Positions 43,759-53,637 of a stretch of DNA of 64,000 nt are shown piece by piece; positions within the stretch are counted from its first letter, which is position 1, and every line of letters starts with the position of its first letter. This DNA comes from Croceicoccus naphthovorans (GTDB lineage Bacteria; Pseudomonadota; Alphaproteobacteria; Sphingomonadales; Sphingomonadaceae). The stretch spans positions 437,501 to 501,500 of the forward strand of contig NZ_CP011770.1 of assembly GCF_001028705.1 (NCBI RefSeq), read 5' to 3'. Both the position numbers and the translations under genes were made by a program. The notes beneath the pieces are model-generated. The model was not told the DNA's origin. It worked only from the letters and a program-made list of their open reading frames with translations, and ran no database searches.

Positions 43759-45183
43759 TTACCTCAGCCCGCCGCCAATGGCGCGGTATAATTCGACCAT
43801 GTTGGTGGCGCGGTTGAACTTGGCGGTAACGAATGACTGTTCGGCGCTATAAACCAAGCGCTGGGAATCTAGCGTGACCAGAAAATCATCGACACCAGTG
43901 CGAAATCGCGCATCGGAGAGCCTGTAGGCGGATCTAGCCGCGTCTCGCAGCGAGCCCTGTGCTTCGAGTTCCTCCGCCATCGTTGCTCGTCTTGCAAGCG
44001 CGTCTGCGACCTCCCTGAACCCTGTTTGGACACTTTTTTCATAGGTGGCCACCATCGCGTCGTAGGTAGCCTGCGCATAGCGAAGATTGCCCGAGTTTCG
44101 GCCAAAATCGAATATGGGCAGATTGGCGGAAGGTGTGACCGCCCAGTAATCGCTGCCGGAAGCGAACAGGTTTGAAAGACCAATGCTCATCGTGCCCAGC
44201 GCGGCGGTTAGCGAAATACGCGGAAAGAATGCCGCACGGGCTGCACCGATATTGGCGTTCGCGGCGCGAAGGCGGTGTTCGGCGGCGGCAATGTCCGGAC
44301 GGTTCAACAACATCGTCGATGGGAGTTCGGCCGGCAAGTTTGTAAGTGTAACATCCGTTTCCGGGAACCCGGACGGCAGGTCGTGGGGTTGAAGGACAAC
44401 TCCCGCTAGTAGATTGAGTGCATTTCTGTCCTGTGCAACGCGTGTTGTCGCTGCGGCGATATCCGATCGTGCCTGGTCGTAGCTGGTTTGTGCCTGACGC
44501 ACTTCGAGTGCCGATGCGATACCCTTTGTGAATCGAGCCCTTGTCAACTCCAGCGTTTGTCCAAATGCCTCTTTCATATCGCGCGCAATTCGGAGCCGTT
44601 CCTGATCCGCCGCCATTGTCAGCCATGCCGTCGCCACTTCGGCGATCAGTGCGGTCTGCGCCGCGCTCCGGTTCTCGACACTGGCGAAAAATTCCTGTTG
44701 GGCTGCCGATGACATGTTTCGGACTCTGCCGAACAAATCTACCTCCCAGGCAGACACACCCACCGAAGCCGAATAGGTGTCGGTCCGACCCGACACTCCG
44801 CCAGCAGTGCTATCCGCGAATGGCTGATCCTGATAGGCTACGCTCCCGGTGACACCAACCGAAGGCAGGCGACTTGCGCGCTGCACCTGATATTGCGCGC
44901 GTGCCTGCTCGATATTGGCGAGAGCGATGCGAAGATCGCGATTGTTGTCCAAAGCTGTCTGGACGACGCTTGCCAGATGCGGATCGATGAGGAAGTCCCG
45001 CCATGCGGTTTCGGCCGATACAGTTGCGGGTCCGGCAGTTGTGCCGTCTGGCGGCCCGGACAGACCGACTGCGGTATTCATTGCAGGCACTGGCAGGTCG
45101 GGCCTCACATATTTGGGCGCCATGTTGCAGGCTGCCAATACCAGGGGCAGCGCAGTGGCGGCGAGCAGCTTTAAATTGCGCAA
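43759..45183 (-). CDS. Outer-membrane factor lipoprotein of RND pump (NodT/OprM type)
   Basis: 474-residue TolC-like channel. Lipoprotein signal 'LLAATALPLVLAAC' with Cys19. Repeated OEP domains: 'ALDNNRDLRIALANIEQAR' and 'LLNRPDIAAAEHRLRAANANIGAARAAFFP' (two halves), as in OprM/NodT. Starts 2 bp after the RND gene stop. It supplies the outer-membrane exit duct for the pump. Confidence 0.92.
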   Translation of the reverse strand: MRNLKLLAATALPLVLAACNMAPKYVRPDLPVPAMNTAVGLSGPPDGTTAGPATVSAETAWRDFLIDPHLASVVQTALDNNRDLRIALANIEQARAQYQVQRASRLPSVGVTGSVAYQDQPFADSTAGGVSGRTDTYSASVGVSAWEVDLFGRVRNMSSAAQQEFFASVENRSAAQTALIAEVATAWLTMAADQERLRIARDMKEAFGQTLELTRARFTKGIASALEVRQAQTSYDQARSDIAAATTRVAQDRNALNLLAGVVLQPHDLPSGFPETDVTLTNLPAELPSTMLLNRPDIAAAEHRLRAANANIGAARAAFFPRISLTAALGTMSIGLSNLFASGSDYWAVTPSANLPIFDFGRNSGNLRYAQATYDAMVATYEKSVQTGFREVADALARRATMAEELEAQGSLRDAARSAYRLSDARFRTGVDDFLVTLDSQRLVYSAEQSFVTAKFNRATNMVELYRAIGGGLR

Positions 45184-45185
45184 GG

Positions 45186-48100
45186 TCAGGCCTCCTGCGG
45201 CGTGGCCGGGCCAGCACCGTCAAGATCTGCAATGTGTTCTTCGTATTTCCGACGGAACAGCCGTTTTACCACGGTGAAGAACAAGGGAACGAAGAAGACA
45301 GCCAGCACTGTTGCGGAGACCATGCCGCCCACCACAGCCCAGCCAATCGCGTTCTGTCCGCCCGCGCCCGCACCAGTAGATAGTGCGAGCGGCAGCACGC
45401 CGAACGTGAAGGCCAGACTTGTCATGAGGATTGGACGCAGGCGCAGCTTGCCTGCTTCAAGGGCCGCCTGGATCGGTGACAATCCTTCGCGCATCTTTTC
45501 TTCGGCAAACTCGACGATCAGGATCGCATTCTTGGCGGACACCCCGATTGTTGTGATGATACCCACCTGAAGGTAGATATCGTTGTTCAGTCCAGCCAGT
45601 GTTGCTGCAATCACCGCGCCGAACACCCCCAGAGGGACAACAAGCATTACCGCTACAGGCACGGACCAGCTTTCATAGAGTGCGGCAAGGCACAAAAACA
45701 CGATCAGCATCGACAAGGCGTATACTGCCGGAGCCTGACCGCCGGAGGTCATTTCCTCGTAAGAAATTCCGCTCCATTCGATGTCCACGCCCGCAGGCAA
45801 TCTAGCCGCAATCTCTTCGACCGCCTTCATCGCTTCGCCTGTCGATACTCCAGGTGCGGGGGCACCCATGATTTGCATCGACGACTGGCCATTGAACCGT
45901 TCCAGCTTTGCCGGGCCCTGGGTCCACTCGGTTGTCGCGAAGGATGAAATGGGTGCCATTGCGCCATTGCCTCCACGCACATGAAAGGCGCCAATGGAAT
46001 CGGGGGCGGACCGAAATTGCTCGTCCGCCTGCACGTATACTTTTTTCACGCGGTCTCGATCGATGAAATCATTGACGTAGCTGCCGCCCATCGCCGTGCT
46101 GATTGTCGCGTTGATGTCTGATTGTGAAACCCCGAATGCACCTGCTGCCGCCCGGTCGACGTCAAGCTTTAGCTGTGCGGTGTCCTCAAGGCCGTTGGGC
46201 CGCACCTGCACCAGGCGTGGATCTGTGGCAGCCATGCCAAGAAACTGATTTCGTATCTGGGTGAGTTTCTCGTGACCGAGATCGCCACGATCCACAAGCT
46301 GCACATCGAAGCCGGATGCATTACCCAGTTCCTGGACTGCGGGCGGCACGAACGCGATGACCATCCCGGCCGAGATCTTCTGGAAGGCCTGATTGGCGCG
46401 TTGCGCTACTGCGGCGACCGTATTCTCTGCGCCAGGCCGTTCTGACCAGGGCTTCATGTCGACAAACGCGATGCCGACGTTCTGGCCTTGACCGGCGAAC
46501 CCGAAGCCCGCGAGCGTGAAGACATTTGCGACATTGTCCTTTTCGTCTTTGCGATAGTGATCGCGTAACCGGTCAAGTGCGCGATTTGTTTCCGCAATGG
46601 TCGAACCGGCGGGCAATGAGACCTGATTGATAATTGTTCCCTGATCCTCGTCGGGCAGGAAGCCGCCTGGCAGCTGCATGAAGATGAGGCCCATGCCGAC
46701 CACGATCACGGCATAGACAGACATTGTGCGGCCCCAGCGACGCTCGATCTTGCCCAGCATGGTCCCGTATCGGTCAACACCACGATCGAAGGCGGCGTTG
46801 AACTTACCGAAGAAGCGATTGAGAAGACGGGTAACCGCGGTCGTCTCTTCTGCTTCGCGAGCGTGGTCATCAGGTGCAGGCTTCAGAATGGTGGCGCAGA
46901 GGGCTGGTGTCAGGATCAGGGCAACCAGAACGGAAAGCGCCATGGAAGACGCAATCGTGATCGAAAACTGCCGGAATATGACGCCAGTGGAGCCATCGAA
47001 GAACGCCATGGGCAGAAACACCGCCGACAAAACCAGGCCAATACCGACCAGCGCGCCGCTGATCTCGTCCATCGATTGCCTTGCCGCCTCTTTCGGGCTC
47101 AGATTTTCAGTGTGAATGAGTCTTTCGACATTTTCGACAACGACGATGGCATCATCGACCAACAGGCCAATGGCCAGGACCATACCGAACAAGGTGAGGG
47201 TGTTGATCGTGAAGCCTGCTATCGCAAGGATCGCGATCGATCCCAGGAGAACGACTGGAATAGCAATTGTCGGTATGAGGGTTGCTCGCCAGTTCTGTAG
47301 AAAGAGGAACATGACGAGGAAGACGAGGACGACGGCTTCGATCAGAGTGCTGACCACTTGCTCGACCGAAAGCGCGACAAAGGTCGAATTGTCGACTGGG
47401 AACTGGTATTTCACCCAGACAGGGAAGTCTTTTGACAGAACCCCTATCTCTTCCTTGACAGCAGCCACCGTGTCGAGGGCATTGGCACCGGGCGCCAGTT
47501 TTATGCCGAGGCCGGCAGCCGGGTGGCCATTGAACTTTGCGCTGAATCCATAATTCTCAACGCCCAAACTGATACGCGCGACATCGGAGAGATATACAAC
47601 CGAGCCGTCGCTGTTGTTCCGCAACATGATCTCGCGAAATTCATCGACTGTCCGCAAGCGAGACTGGGCGGTAATCGCGGCATTCAGCGCTTGCCCTTCA
47701 GGAGATGGTGCGCCGCCGATCTGGCCTGCGGATACCTGGGCGTTCTGTGCCCTGATCGCATTCACAACATCGGTTGTGGTTATGCCGAGGTTCGCCATCT
47801 TGTAGGGATCAAGCCAGATACGCATCGCATATTGCGCGCCCAGCAACTGGGTATCGCCTACGCCGGATATGCGGCTGATCGGATCCTGCAGGGAGGACGC
47901 AATGAAATCGCCCGCATCCATCTGATCATGGATGCCGTCGTCAGCATAAATGCCTACGATCATGAGAAACGTCGAGGTCGACTTTGTCACGCGAAGGCCC
48001 AATTGCTGAACCTCTTGAGGCAGCATTGGAGTGGCCTGTGCCAGCTTGTTCTGAACCTGCACTTGCGCGATGTCAGGGTCGGTGCCCTGCTCGAAAGTCA

Positions 48101-48374
48101 ACGTGACAGTAAGGTTACCCGCGCCGTCGCTTGAAGACGCGAAATATCGCAAGTTGTCGATGCCCTTGAGCTGTTGCTCGATGACCTTCGTAGTCGTGTT
48201 TTCGAGCGTTTCCGCGTTGGCACCCGGATAGCTGCCGACAATCTGCACGGTTGGAGGAGCGATAGATGGAAACTGGGCGACTGCGAGCGAGCGAAGTGCG
48301 AGCGCGCCTGCAAGCATCAATATAATGGCGAGAACCCATGCGAAGATGGGTCTGTCGATAAAAAAGCGTGACAT
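45186..48374 (-). CDS. RND multidrug efflux pump, HAE1 (AcrB/MexB) family
   Basis: 1062-residue inner-membrane proton antiporter, twelve helices with two large periplasmic loops. Helix 4 carries the proton-relay pair in '[17 protein letters not shown]', helix 10 the Lys in '[16 protein letters not shown]'. The N-terminus '[17 protein letters not shown]' is standard. Middle gene of adaptor-RND-OMF, 3 bp after the adaptor. Expels hydrophobic drugs or detergents by family. Confidence 0.95.
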   Translation of the reverse strand: MSRFFIDRPIFAWVLAIILMLAGALALRSLAVAQFPSIAPPTVQIVGSYPGANAETLENTTTKVIEQQLKGIDNLRYFASSSDGAGNLTVTLTFEQGTDPDIAQVQVQNKLAQATPMLPQEVQQLGLRVTKSTSTFLMIVGIYADDGIHDQMDAGDFIASSLQDPISRISGVGDTQLLGAQYAMRIWLDPYKMANLGITTTDVVNAIRAQNAQVSAGQIGGAPSPEGQALNAAITAQSRLRTVDEFREIMLRNNSDGSVVYLSDVARISLGVENYGFSAKFNGHPAAGLGIKLAPGANALDTVAAVKEEIGVLSKDFPVWVKYQFPVDNSTFVALSVEQVVSTLIEAVVLVFLVMFLFLQNWRATLIPTIAIPVVLLGSIAILAIAGFTINTLTLFGMVLAIGLLVDDAIVVVENVERLIHTENLSPKEAARQSMDEISGALVGIGLVLSAVFLPMAFFDGSTGVIFRQFSITIASSMALSVLVALILTPALCATILKPAPDDHAREAEETTAVTRLLNRFFGKFNAAFDRGVDRYGTMLGKIERRWGRTMSVYAVIVVGMGLIFMQLPGGFLPDEDQGTIINQVSLPAGSTIAETNRALDRLRDHYRKDEKDNVANVFTLAGFGFAGQGQNVGIAFVDMKPWSERPGAENTVAAVAQRANQAFQKISAGMVIAFVPPAVQELGNASGFDVQLVDRGDLGHEKLTQIRNQFLGMAATDPRLVQVRPNGLEDTAQLKLDVDRAAAGAFGVSQSDINATISTAMGGSYVNDFIDRDRVKKVYVQADEQFRSAPDSIGAFHVRGGNGAMAPISSFATTEWTQGPAKLERFNGQSSMQIMGAPAPGVSTGEAMKAVEEIAARLPAGVDIEWSGISYEEMTSGGQAPAVYALSMLIVFLCLAALYESWSVPVAVMLVVPLGVFGAVIAATLAGLNNDIYLQVGIITTIGVSAKNAILIVEFAEEKMREGLSPIQAALEAGKLRLRPILMTSLAFTFGVLPLALSTGAGAGGQNAIGWAVVGGMVSATVLAVFFVPLFFTVVKRLFRRKYEEHIADLDGAGPATPQEA

Positions 48375-48377
48375 ATC

Positions 48378-49526
48378 CTACTTCGCCCCGCTCGCGTGGG
48401 CCGTCACTTGCTGGGGCTTTTCCGGGTTTACGACCGTGCCGGGACGCAGATTCATCAGCCCTTCGATGATGAGCTTGTCACCAGGTTTGAGCCCACCTGT
48501 CACAATCCATTTGTCGCCTACGACGCGATCTGTTTCGACCAGGCGGACTTCGACCTTGTTGTCCTTGCCAACCACCATCGCGGTTCCGCGTCCGCGTGGA
48601 TCGCGGGAAATACCTTGCTGAGGTGCAAGGATGACGTTGTCTCGCAGGCCTTCGACCAGCCTTGCGCGAACATACATTCCGGGAAGCAGCAGGCCTTCCG
48701 GATTGGGAAAGGCGGCGCGCAGGATCACCGAGCCGGAATCGGGATCGACAGTGACATCCGAAAATTGAAGTCGCCCCTCGATGGGATAGATCGTGCCGTT
48801 GGGAAGAGTAAGCTCGATCTGTGGGCCTTTGCCTTCGTTGAGATCGCCAGCAGATAGTGACTGTTTAAGGTCAATGAGCTGCGCTGCGGACTGGGTGACG
48901 TCGACATAGACTGAATCTGTTCGCTGGATCGTCGCCAACGGGTTTGCTTGGGCCGCCGAAACAAGAGCACCGGGCGTGATCAGTGAGCGGCCGATATGAC
49001 CGGATATCGGAGCGCGAATACGTGTAAAATTCTGGTTTACCTGCGCCGCGCGCAACGCACCTCGCTGTGCCGCGACATTGGCGCGTGCCTGCGCTGCCGC
49101 CGCTGATGCATCGTCATATTGTTGCTTGCTGACGGCATTGATGGCGACAAGCTCCTTATAGCGGTCCGCTTGCGAAGAAGTCGCATTTATCGCGGCTTGG
49201 GCGATAGCGAGTGCGCCTTCCGCTTGTGCGACGGCGGCGCGATATGGTGCGTCCTCGATCTCATAAAGCACCTGACCTGCTCGGACATAACTGCCTTCTT
49301 CGAACAGTCGGCGACGGATGACACCGGAAATCTGCGGACGGACATCGGCGGTTTCCCGTGCAGAAACACGCCCGGGCAATTCGCTGACCAATTCAGCTGA
49401 TCCCGCGCTGAGGGTAACCACACCTACAGTTGGGGGCGGCGGATCCTCTCTCCCCTGCTGACCGCAGCCGGCAAGCGTGATGGCCAGGACGCAAGCAATA
49501 ATCCTGTCTGCTATGACATTTTGCAT
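48378..49526 (-). CDS. RND periplasmic adaptor lipoprotein (AcrA/MexA type)
   Basis: 382 residues. Lipobox 'VLAITLAGC' with Cys21, lipoyl halves 'RPQISGVIRRRLFEEGSYV' and 'RIRAPISGHIGRSLITPGA', a hairpin between them, and beta-barrel 'LPNGTIYPIEGRLQFSD'. First gene of the tripartite pump operon, divergent from the TetR gene across a 121-bp region with an operator-like palindrome. Confidence 0.93.
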   Translation of the reverse strand: MQNVIADRIIACVLAITLAGCGQQGREDPPPPTVGVVTLSAGSAELVSELPGRVSARETADVRPQISGVIRRRLFEEGSYVRAGQVLYEIEDAPYRAAVAQAEGALAIAQAAINATSSQADRYKELVAINAVSKQQYDDASAAAAQARANVAAQRGALRAAQVNQNFTRIRAPISGHIGRSLITPGALVSAAQANPLATIQRTDSVYVDVTQSAAQLIDLKQSLSAGDLNEGKGPQIELTLPNGTIYPIEGRLQFSDVTVDPDSGSVILRAAFPNPEGLLLPGMYVRARLVEGLRDNVILAPQQGISRDPRGRGTAMVVGKDNKVEVRLVETDRVVGDKWIVTGGLKPGDKLIIEGLMNLRPGTVVNPEKPQQVTAHASGAK

Positions 49527-49563
49527 GGTGCCCTTTCCAATTTCATCGCATATAAATATGAGA

Positions 49564-49579
49564 GTGAATATTCATTCAC
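49564..49579. promoter_or_regulatory. Candidate TetR operator
   Basis: GTGAAT-ATTC-ATTCAC, a perfect 6-bp-arm inverted repeat between the divergent adaptor and tetR genes, next to an AT-rich TATAAATATGA on its left that could be a -10 for either direction. Confidence 0.55.
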
Positions 49580-49647
49580 ATAAGGGGGGCGTTAGATTTT
49601 GACGATTGCGAGTGCAAGTCCAAATCCAAATGGGAGGAGAAGGGCAA

Positions 49648-50233
49648 ATGTGTGCCGTGCAGCAAAAGGCGTCCAGCAGGGATCGCATTCTGCATTCCGC
49701 AAGGAATGCTCTTTGGTGAAAATGGATTTCACCAAACATCAATGTCGGAACTCGCTGCAGAAGCTGACATGTCGGTCGGGCTGATCTACCGGGCGTTCAA
49801 GAGTAAGGACGAGATAATCGAGGCGATCGTTTCCGCCGATTTTGATCGCAAGCTGACGGAGTTCGAAAACCTCCGGGAGCGGTTGCGCGATGAAGCACTT
49901 ACGGTCAGGCAGACTTTCGAGGAGCTCTTTCAAAGAACAATTGAAGAGAATCGAGAAGCGTTGGCATTCGATATCCTCGCCGAAGGGTTCCGCAATGCGC
50001 GAGTGGGTAAGATCATCGACGAATCGTGCCAACGGTTCCGCGATTACTTTCGCGCATTCATACGAACCGCAAACAACAGGCTGTCTGACGAAGAAGTCGA
50101 AGGTGCAGCAGAATTGGCGTTGTGTTGCCTGTTGGGCCTCGCGCATCGCAACATATCCAGACCTAAGCTCGGTGCCGCTCAAACAGCCCGTCAGAGTGCT
50201 CTTATGATTACGATGGCTCTGGAGGGTATCTAA
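49648..50233 (+). pseudogene. TetR-family repressor gene with N-terminal frameshift
   Basis: The expected start is ATG 49648, with a strong GGAGGAGAAGGG site. That frame encodes 'SSRDRILHSARNAL', the start of TetR helix 1, then stops at TGA 49717-49719. The rest, 'LFGENGFHQTSMSELAAEA' to 'MSVGLIYRAFKSKDEI' and the ligand domain, continues in another frame to 50233. One extra base between about 49705 and 49711 explains it and would restore 'SARNLFGENGF'. An internal ATG at 49706 could make a shortened protein lacking most of helix 1. If real, the pump may be derepressed; sequencing error is possible. Confidence 0.7.
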
Positions 50234-50334
50234 CGAATCGTTCTGCCCGGCTTAGCGAGCGAACAACAAGTCGAGTGCTAACAGCGCCGATTTCTTGATG
50301 GATATTGGATCATCGCTGTCGTACCCAAACCGTG

Positions 50335-50450
50335 ATGTTCGACACCTTCAAACGTCTGATACTCGTCTTTGCATTTGCGCTGCTTGCCGGCGTCGCGATC
50401 TGGATGCACTGGTGGTGGCTGGCTGTTCCCTGCGGAGGCCTTGCTCTGTT
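50335..50450 (+). pseudogene. 5' part of IS66-interrupted FMN-binding glutamate-synthase-like gene
   Basis: Codes for 38 residues starting 'MFDTFKRLILVFAFAL', a membrane anchor continued by 'LAGVAIWMHWWWLAVP', then 'GGLAL' where the IS66 begins. Excising the IS and one 8-bp duplication joins it in frame to the part at 53638-55138 ('GGLALLGLHDWFQRG'). The full product would be 538 residues. Confidence 0.85.
50443..50450 (+). repeat. IS66 target-site duplication, left copy
   Basis: GCTCTGTT, identical to 53630-53637; 8 bp is the standard size for IS66. Confidence 0.93.
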
Positions 50451-50482
50451 GTACCCATCCGGTGAGGACCGCAGCGTGATGG

Positions 50483-51121
50483 CTAGGAGCCCTTTTTCGA
50501 GATGATGCGCTTTGCGGCGGCGTTGCGTTTGGCGGCGATACGGCCGAGGGCGACCTGGATGGGGAAGATATCCAGTTCCTCCGGGTCGTAATCGTCGAGC
50601 CATCGGCAGATGTCAGCATGTTCCTCGTGCGTGGGATCGGACCTGGCATCGAGCACTTCGTAGAAGCCGCTAATCCCGCCGCAATCTTCGGGCGGGCAAT
50701 TGCGCTCGCCGATGATGAAGCGCGGGTAGGCTATGGCCGGGTCGCCCTGGCGAACATCACTCAGGGTCAGCGTGTGCTGCCAGTCGTCACCAAAGTCGTA
50801 GGAATAGGCGATCGTGGTGGTGCCCGGGGAAAGGACATCACGCAGACGAACCCGCGAGGCATTTTTGGGCGGCGGAGTGCCCCAGTCGTCATCCATCGGG
50901 ATACCGTATGCCTGGCCGTCGATCATCATCTCCCAGAGATGATAGTCGAACCATCCCATCGCGGCCTGGACGATGTCATGCAACACCTTGAGGGTGATCG
51001 AGGTCGGCACCTCGACCTGCCGCCAGATCGGCGGATCGCTGTCCTTGAGGTCGATGCGCAGCGTGGCGATTTGCGTGAAGCTGTCGATGGCCGTGGGCCT
51101 GTGCATGGATCGAGCGGTCAT
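50483..51121 (-). CDS. pRiA4b ORF-3-like passenger protein of IS66
   Basis: 212-residue protein of the plasmid pRiA4b ORF-3 family. 'LRIDLKDSDPPIWRQVEVP', 'LKVLHDIVQAAMGWFDYHLW' in two parts and 'YSYDFGDDWQHTLTLSDV' are family signatures. Start at 51121 overlaps the TnpC stop as ATGA (51118-51121), so it is translated with the transposase. It lies inside the IS66 terminal repeats. Function unknown; commonly found with IS66 transposases. Confidence 0.85.
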   Translation of the reverse strand: MTARSMHRPTAIDSFTQIATLRIDLKDSDPPIWRQVEVPTSITLKVLHDIVQAAMGWFDYHLWEMMIDGQAYGIPMDDDWGTPPPKNASRVRLRDVLSPGTTTIAYSYDFGDDWQHTLTLSDVRQGDPAIAYPRFIIGERNCPPEDCGGISGFYEVLDARSDPTHEEHADICRWLDDYDPEELDIFPIQVALGRIAAKRNAAAKRIISKKGS

Positions 51122-52767
51122 GCCGCCTGCGATAGCACTCCTGCGTTCGCACGCCAGTTCCAGGGCAGCAGTTCGTCGATCCGGTGGGCAGGATGTCCGG
51201 CGATGCGCTCGAGGACGTCGGCCAGCCACGCCTGCGGATCGACTTCGTTGAGCCGGGCCGTCTGGATCAGCGTGTAGAGCACGGCGGCACGCTGTCCGCC
51301 GCGGTCAGAACCGCAGAACAGCCATGCCTTGCGGCCAAGCGGTACACAGCGCAGCGACCGCTCGGCGGCGTTGTTCGTGATGCAGATCCGGCCATCATCG
51401 AGGAAGCGGGTGAAGGCATCCCAGCGCCGGAGCATATAGTTGATGGCCTTGGCCAGATCGTGGCTGCGCGACAGCTTCGCGAGCTGCGCGGCGAGCCAGG
51501 CGTGCAAATCCGCCATCAGCGGCGCGCTGCGTTCCTGCCGGAGTGCAACGCGCTCGGCTGACGTCTTGCCATTAATGCCGCGCTCGATCTCGAACAGGGC
51601 ATCGAGGCGCTGCACGGCTTCCAGCGCAATCGGGTAGATCATGCCGGTGCGTTCGCCGCGGCTCCTCCTGCGTGCGGCCCCCTCAACATCGGCCAGTTCG
51701 AAGAATTTGCGGCGTGCATGCGCGAAGCAGCCCGCCTCGATCACGGGCGCCGGCTGACGACCGGGCGCGTAAAGCTCGTTGTAGCCGCCATAGGCATCGG
51801 CCTGCAGGATCCCTGCCCAGGACGCCAGATGCGCCCGTGGATGCTCACCGCGCCGATCGCGGGAATAGTGGAACAAGGCTGCGGGCGGATCGGAACCGGC
51901 GAAGGGCCGGTCATCGCGCACATAGACCCACAGGCGCGCCGTATCGGTCTTGCCCTTCGCCATGACCGGCACGGTCGTATCGTCGCCATGGATCCGGGCT
52001 GCATCCAGCACATGGGCTTCGATCCGCCGGTAGAGCGGCATGAGTGCGAAGGCGGCGGCACCGACCTGGTCGGCCAGGGTCGAGGTGCTGAGCGCTACGC
52101 CTTCGCGGGCGAAGCGCTCGGCCTGCCGGTTGAGGGGCTGGTGCTGACCGTACTTCTCGAACAATAGCATGGCGAGGAAGCTGGGTCCGGCCCATCCGCG
52201 CGGCACGACATGGAACGGCGCCGGGGGCTGCGTAATCGTCTCGCAATCCCGGCAGGAGAACTTCTCTCGCACCGTCCGGATCACCTTCCACTGGCGCGGG
52301 ATTACTTCCAGCGTCTCGGTGATATCCTCTCCCAGCTTCGACAGGCGCGCGCCGCCGCAGGACGGGCACGAACAGGGCGCGGGAATGACGATGCGTTCGC
52401 GGGGCAGATGTTCGGGGAACGGCTTGCGGCTCGGGCGCTTGCGTTCGAACGCGGCGACCTCGCTCGTCTTCGCCGCAGCGGCTTCGGCAGCGCAATCATT
52501 CTCGCAGGCATCGGCCTCGAGATCTTCAAGCTGCAATTCCAGCTGGTCGATCAGGCGGCAGCTGCGTTCGGCGCTGGCACCATATTGCTCGCGCCGCAGC
52601 CTGGCGATCTGCAATTTGAGGTGAGCGATCATTGCCTCGATCGCACTCTCGCGGGCTCTGGCCTTGGCAAGGCGGGCCTCGGCATCATCGGCGCGCGAGA
52701 GCGCGGCGGCCAGCAGCGCCTTAAGCGCTTCAACGTCGTCCGGCAGGGGCGATGCGACCGTGTCCAT
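51118..52767 (-). CDS. tnpC: IS66 transposase TnpC
   Basis: 549 residues. N-terminal coiled coil ('LKLQIARLRREQYGASAER'), zinc-ribbon-like 'PCSCPSCGGARLSKLGEDI', and DDE core with 'ARIHGDDTTVPVMAKGKT', 'LQADAYGGYNELY' and C-terminal 'ITNNAAERSLRCVPLGRKAW'. ATG 52767 gives the usual length. Complete, no stop. Confidence 0.93.
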   Translation of the reverse strand: MDTVASPLPDDVEALKALLAAALSRADDAEARLAKARARESAIEAMIAHLKLQIARLRREQYGASAERSCRLIDQLELQLEDLEADACENDCAAEAAAAKTSEVAAFERKRPSRKPFPEHLPRERIVIPAPCSCPSCGGARLSKLGEDITETLEVIPRQWKVIRTVREKFSCRDCETITQPPAPFHVVPRGWAGPSFLAMLLFEKYGQHQPLNRQAERFAREGVALSTSTLADQVGAAAFALMPLYRRIEAHVLDAARIHGDDTTVPVMAKGKTDTARLWVYVRDDRPFAGSDPPAALFHYSRDRRGEHPRAHLASWAGILQADAYGGYNELYAPGRQPAPVIEAGCFAHARRKFFELADVEGAARRRSRGERTGMIYPIALEAVQRLDALFEIERGINGKTSAERVALRQERSAPLMADLHAWLAAQLAKLSRSHDLAKAINYMLRRWDAFTRFLDDGRICITNNAAERSLRCVPLGRKAWLFCGSDRGGQRAAVLYTLIQTARLNEVDPQAWLADVLERIAGHPAHRIDELLPWNWRANAGVLSQAA

Positions 52768-52840
52768 AAGCGGCATGGAATCACAGATCGGCCTTCGGTC
52801 AAAGCTCAAAATGCGCCAGCCAACGAAGAAAATGCAGCCC

Positions 52841-53182
52841 CTATCCGGCGCTTTGCGGACGCCAGGAGTATTGCGGGTTACGCCAGTCGATCCCCTCCAG
52901 CAGGCAGGACAATTGGGCATTGGTCAGCGAGACGATGCCTTCCCGAGCCGTGGGCCAGACGAAGCGACCCTTCTCGAGCCGTTTGGCATAGAGCGACATG
53001 CCGATGCCGTCGTGCCAGATGATCTTGATCAGCGATCCCGTCCGCCCTCGGAACACGAACAGGTCGCCGCCATGCGGATCGCGCTTCAGGCCCTGCTGAA
53101 CCTGCAAGGCCAACCCCTGCATGCCCTTGCGCATGTCCGTGTGGCCCATCGCGATCCAGACCCTCGCGCCCGATGGGATCAT
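52841..53182 (-). CDS. tnpB: IS66 accessory protein TnpB
   Basis: 113 residues; 'VWIAMGHTDMRKGMQGLAL' and 'GDLFVFRGRTGSLIKIIWHD' are diagnostic of IS66 Orf2/TnpB. Its ATG overlaps the tnpA stop as ATGA (53179-53182). Required for transposition together with TnpA and TnpC. Confidence 0.93.
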   Translation of the reverse strand: MIPSGARVWIAMGHTDMRKGMQGLALQVQQGLKRDPHGGDLFVFRGRTGSLIKIIWHDGIGMSLYAKRLEKGRFVWPTAREGIVSLTNAQLSCLLEGIDWRNPQYSWRPQSAG

Positions 53183-53544
53183 CGCAGCGCCTTCAATGCC
53201 GCCGAAACCAGCGTAGCAGGTGCAGACGAGGAGATGCGCACTTGCCGACCATTGCAAAGATCGACCGTGATCGCGGCGCACGGATCATGATCGGCAGGCT
53301 GCTCGTCATCGGCGAGCACGGCCTGGGCGAAAGTCATCTCCGGTACCGGCAAGGACGCAGCTGCCGACTGTTCGCGCAATTTGCGACGCCATGTGTAGAT
53401 CAGGCTGGTCGAAACGTCCCGCCGCCGGGATACATCGGCAACGCAGGCGCCCGGCGCAAAGGCCTCGGCGAGAATCTCAAGCCGCTCCTCCTCGCTCCAA
53501 CGCCGCCGACGCTCCGGCCCCGTCATCAACGTGATCTGACCCAT
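53179..53544 (-). CDS. tnpA: IS66 accessory protein TnpA (HTH)
   Basis: 121 residues; 'RRWSEEERLEILAEAFAPG' and 'VADVSRRRDVSTSLIYTWRR' form an HTH_8/OrfA domain. First gene of the IS66 operon. Confidence 0.9.
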   Translation of the reverse strand: MGQITLMTGPERRRRWSEEERLEILAEAFAPGACVADVSRRRDVSTSLIYTWRRKLREQSAAASLPVPEMTFAQAVLADDEQPADHDPCAAITVDLCNGRQVRISSSAPATLVSAALKALR

Positions 53545-53629
53545 GCTCCGCTCCTAAGCTCGCTCATACGAGCGCTCTTAAGACCGGTCGTTCACTCGCC
53601 AGACAAGGCGGGCCTCACCGGATGGGTAC

Positions 53630-53637
53630 GCTCTGTT
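53630..53637 (+). repeat. IS66 target-site duplication, right copy
   Basis: GCTCTGTT, matches 50443-50450. Confidence 0.93.

Larger units (their letters stand above)
50451..53629 (-). mobile_element. IS66-family insertion sequence with passenger gene
   Basis: 3179 bp. Ends are inverted repeats GTACCCATCCGGTGAGG (one mismatch, then CCG) at 50451 and 53629, beginning GTA as in IS66. An 8-bp direct duplication GCTCTGTT flanks it. It carries tnpA, tnpB, tnpC and a pRiA4b ORF-3-like gene. The perfect duplication indicates recent insertion. Confidence 0.95.
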
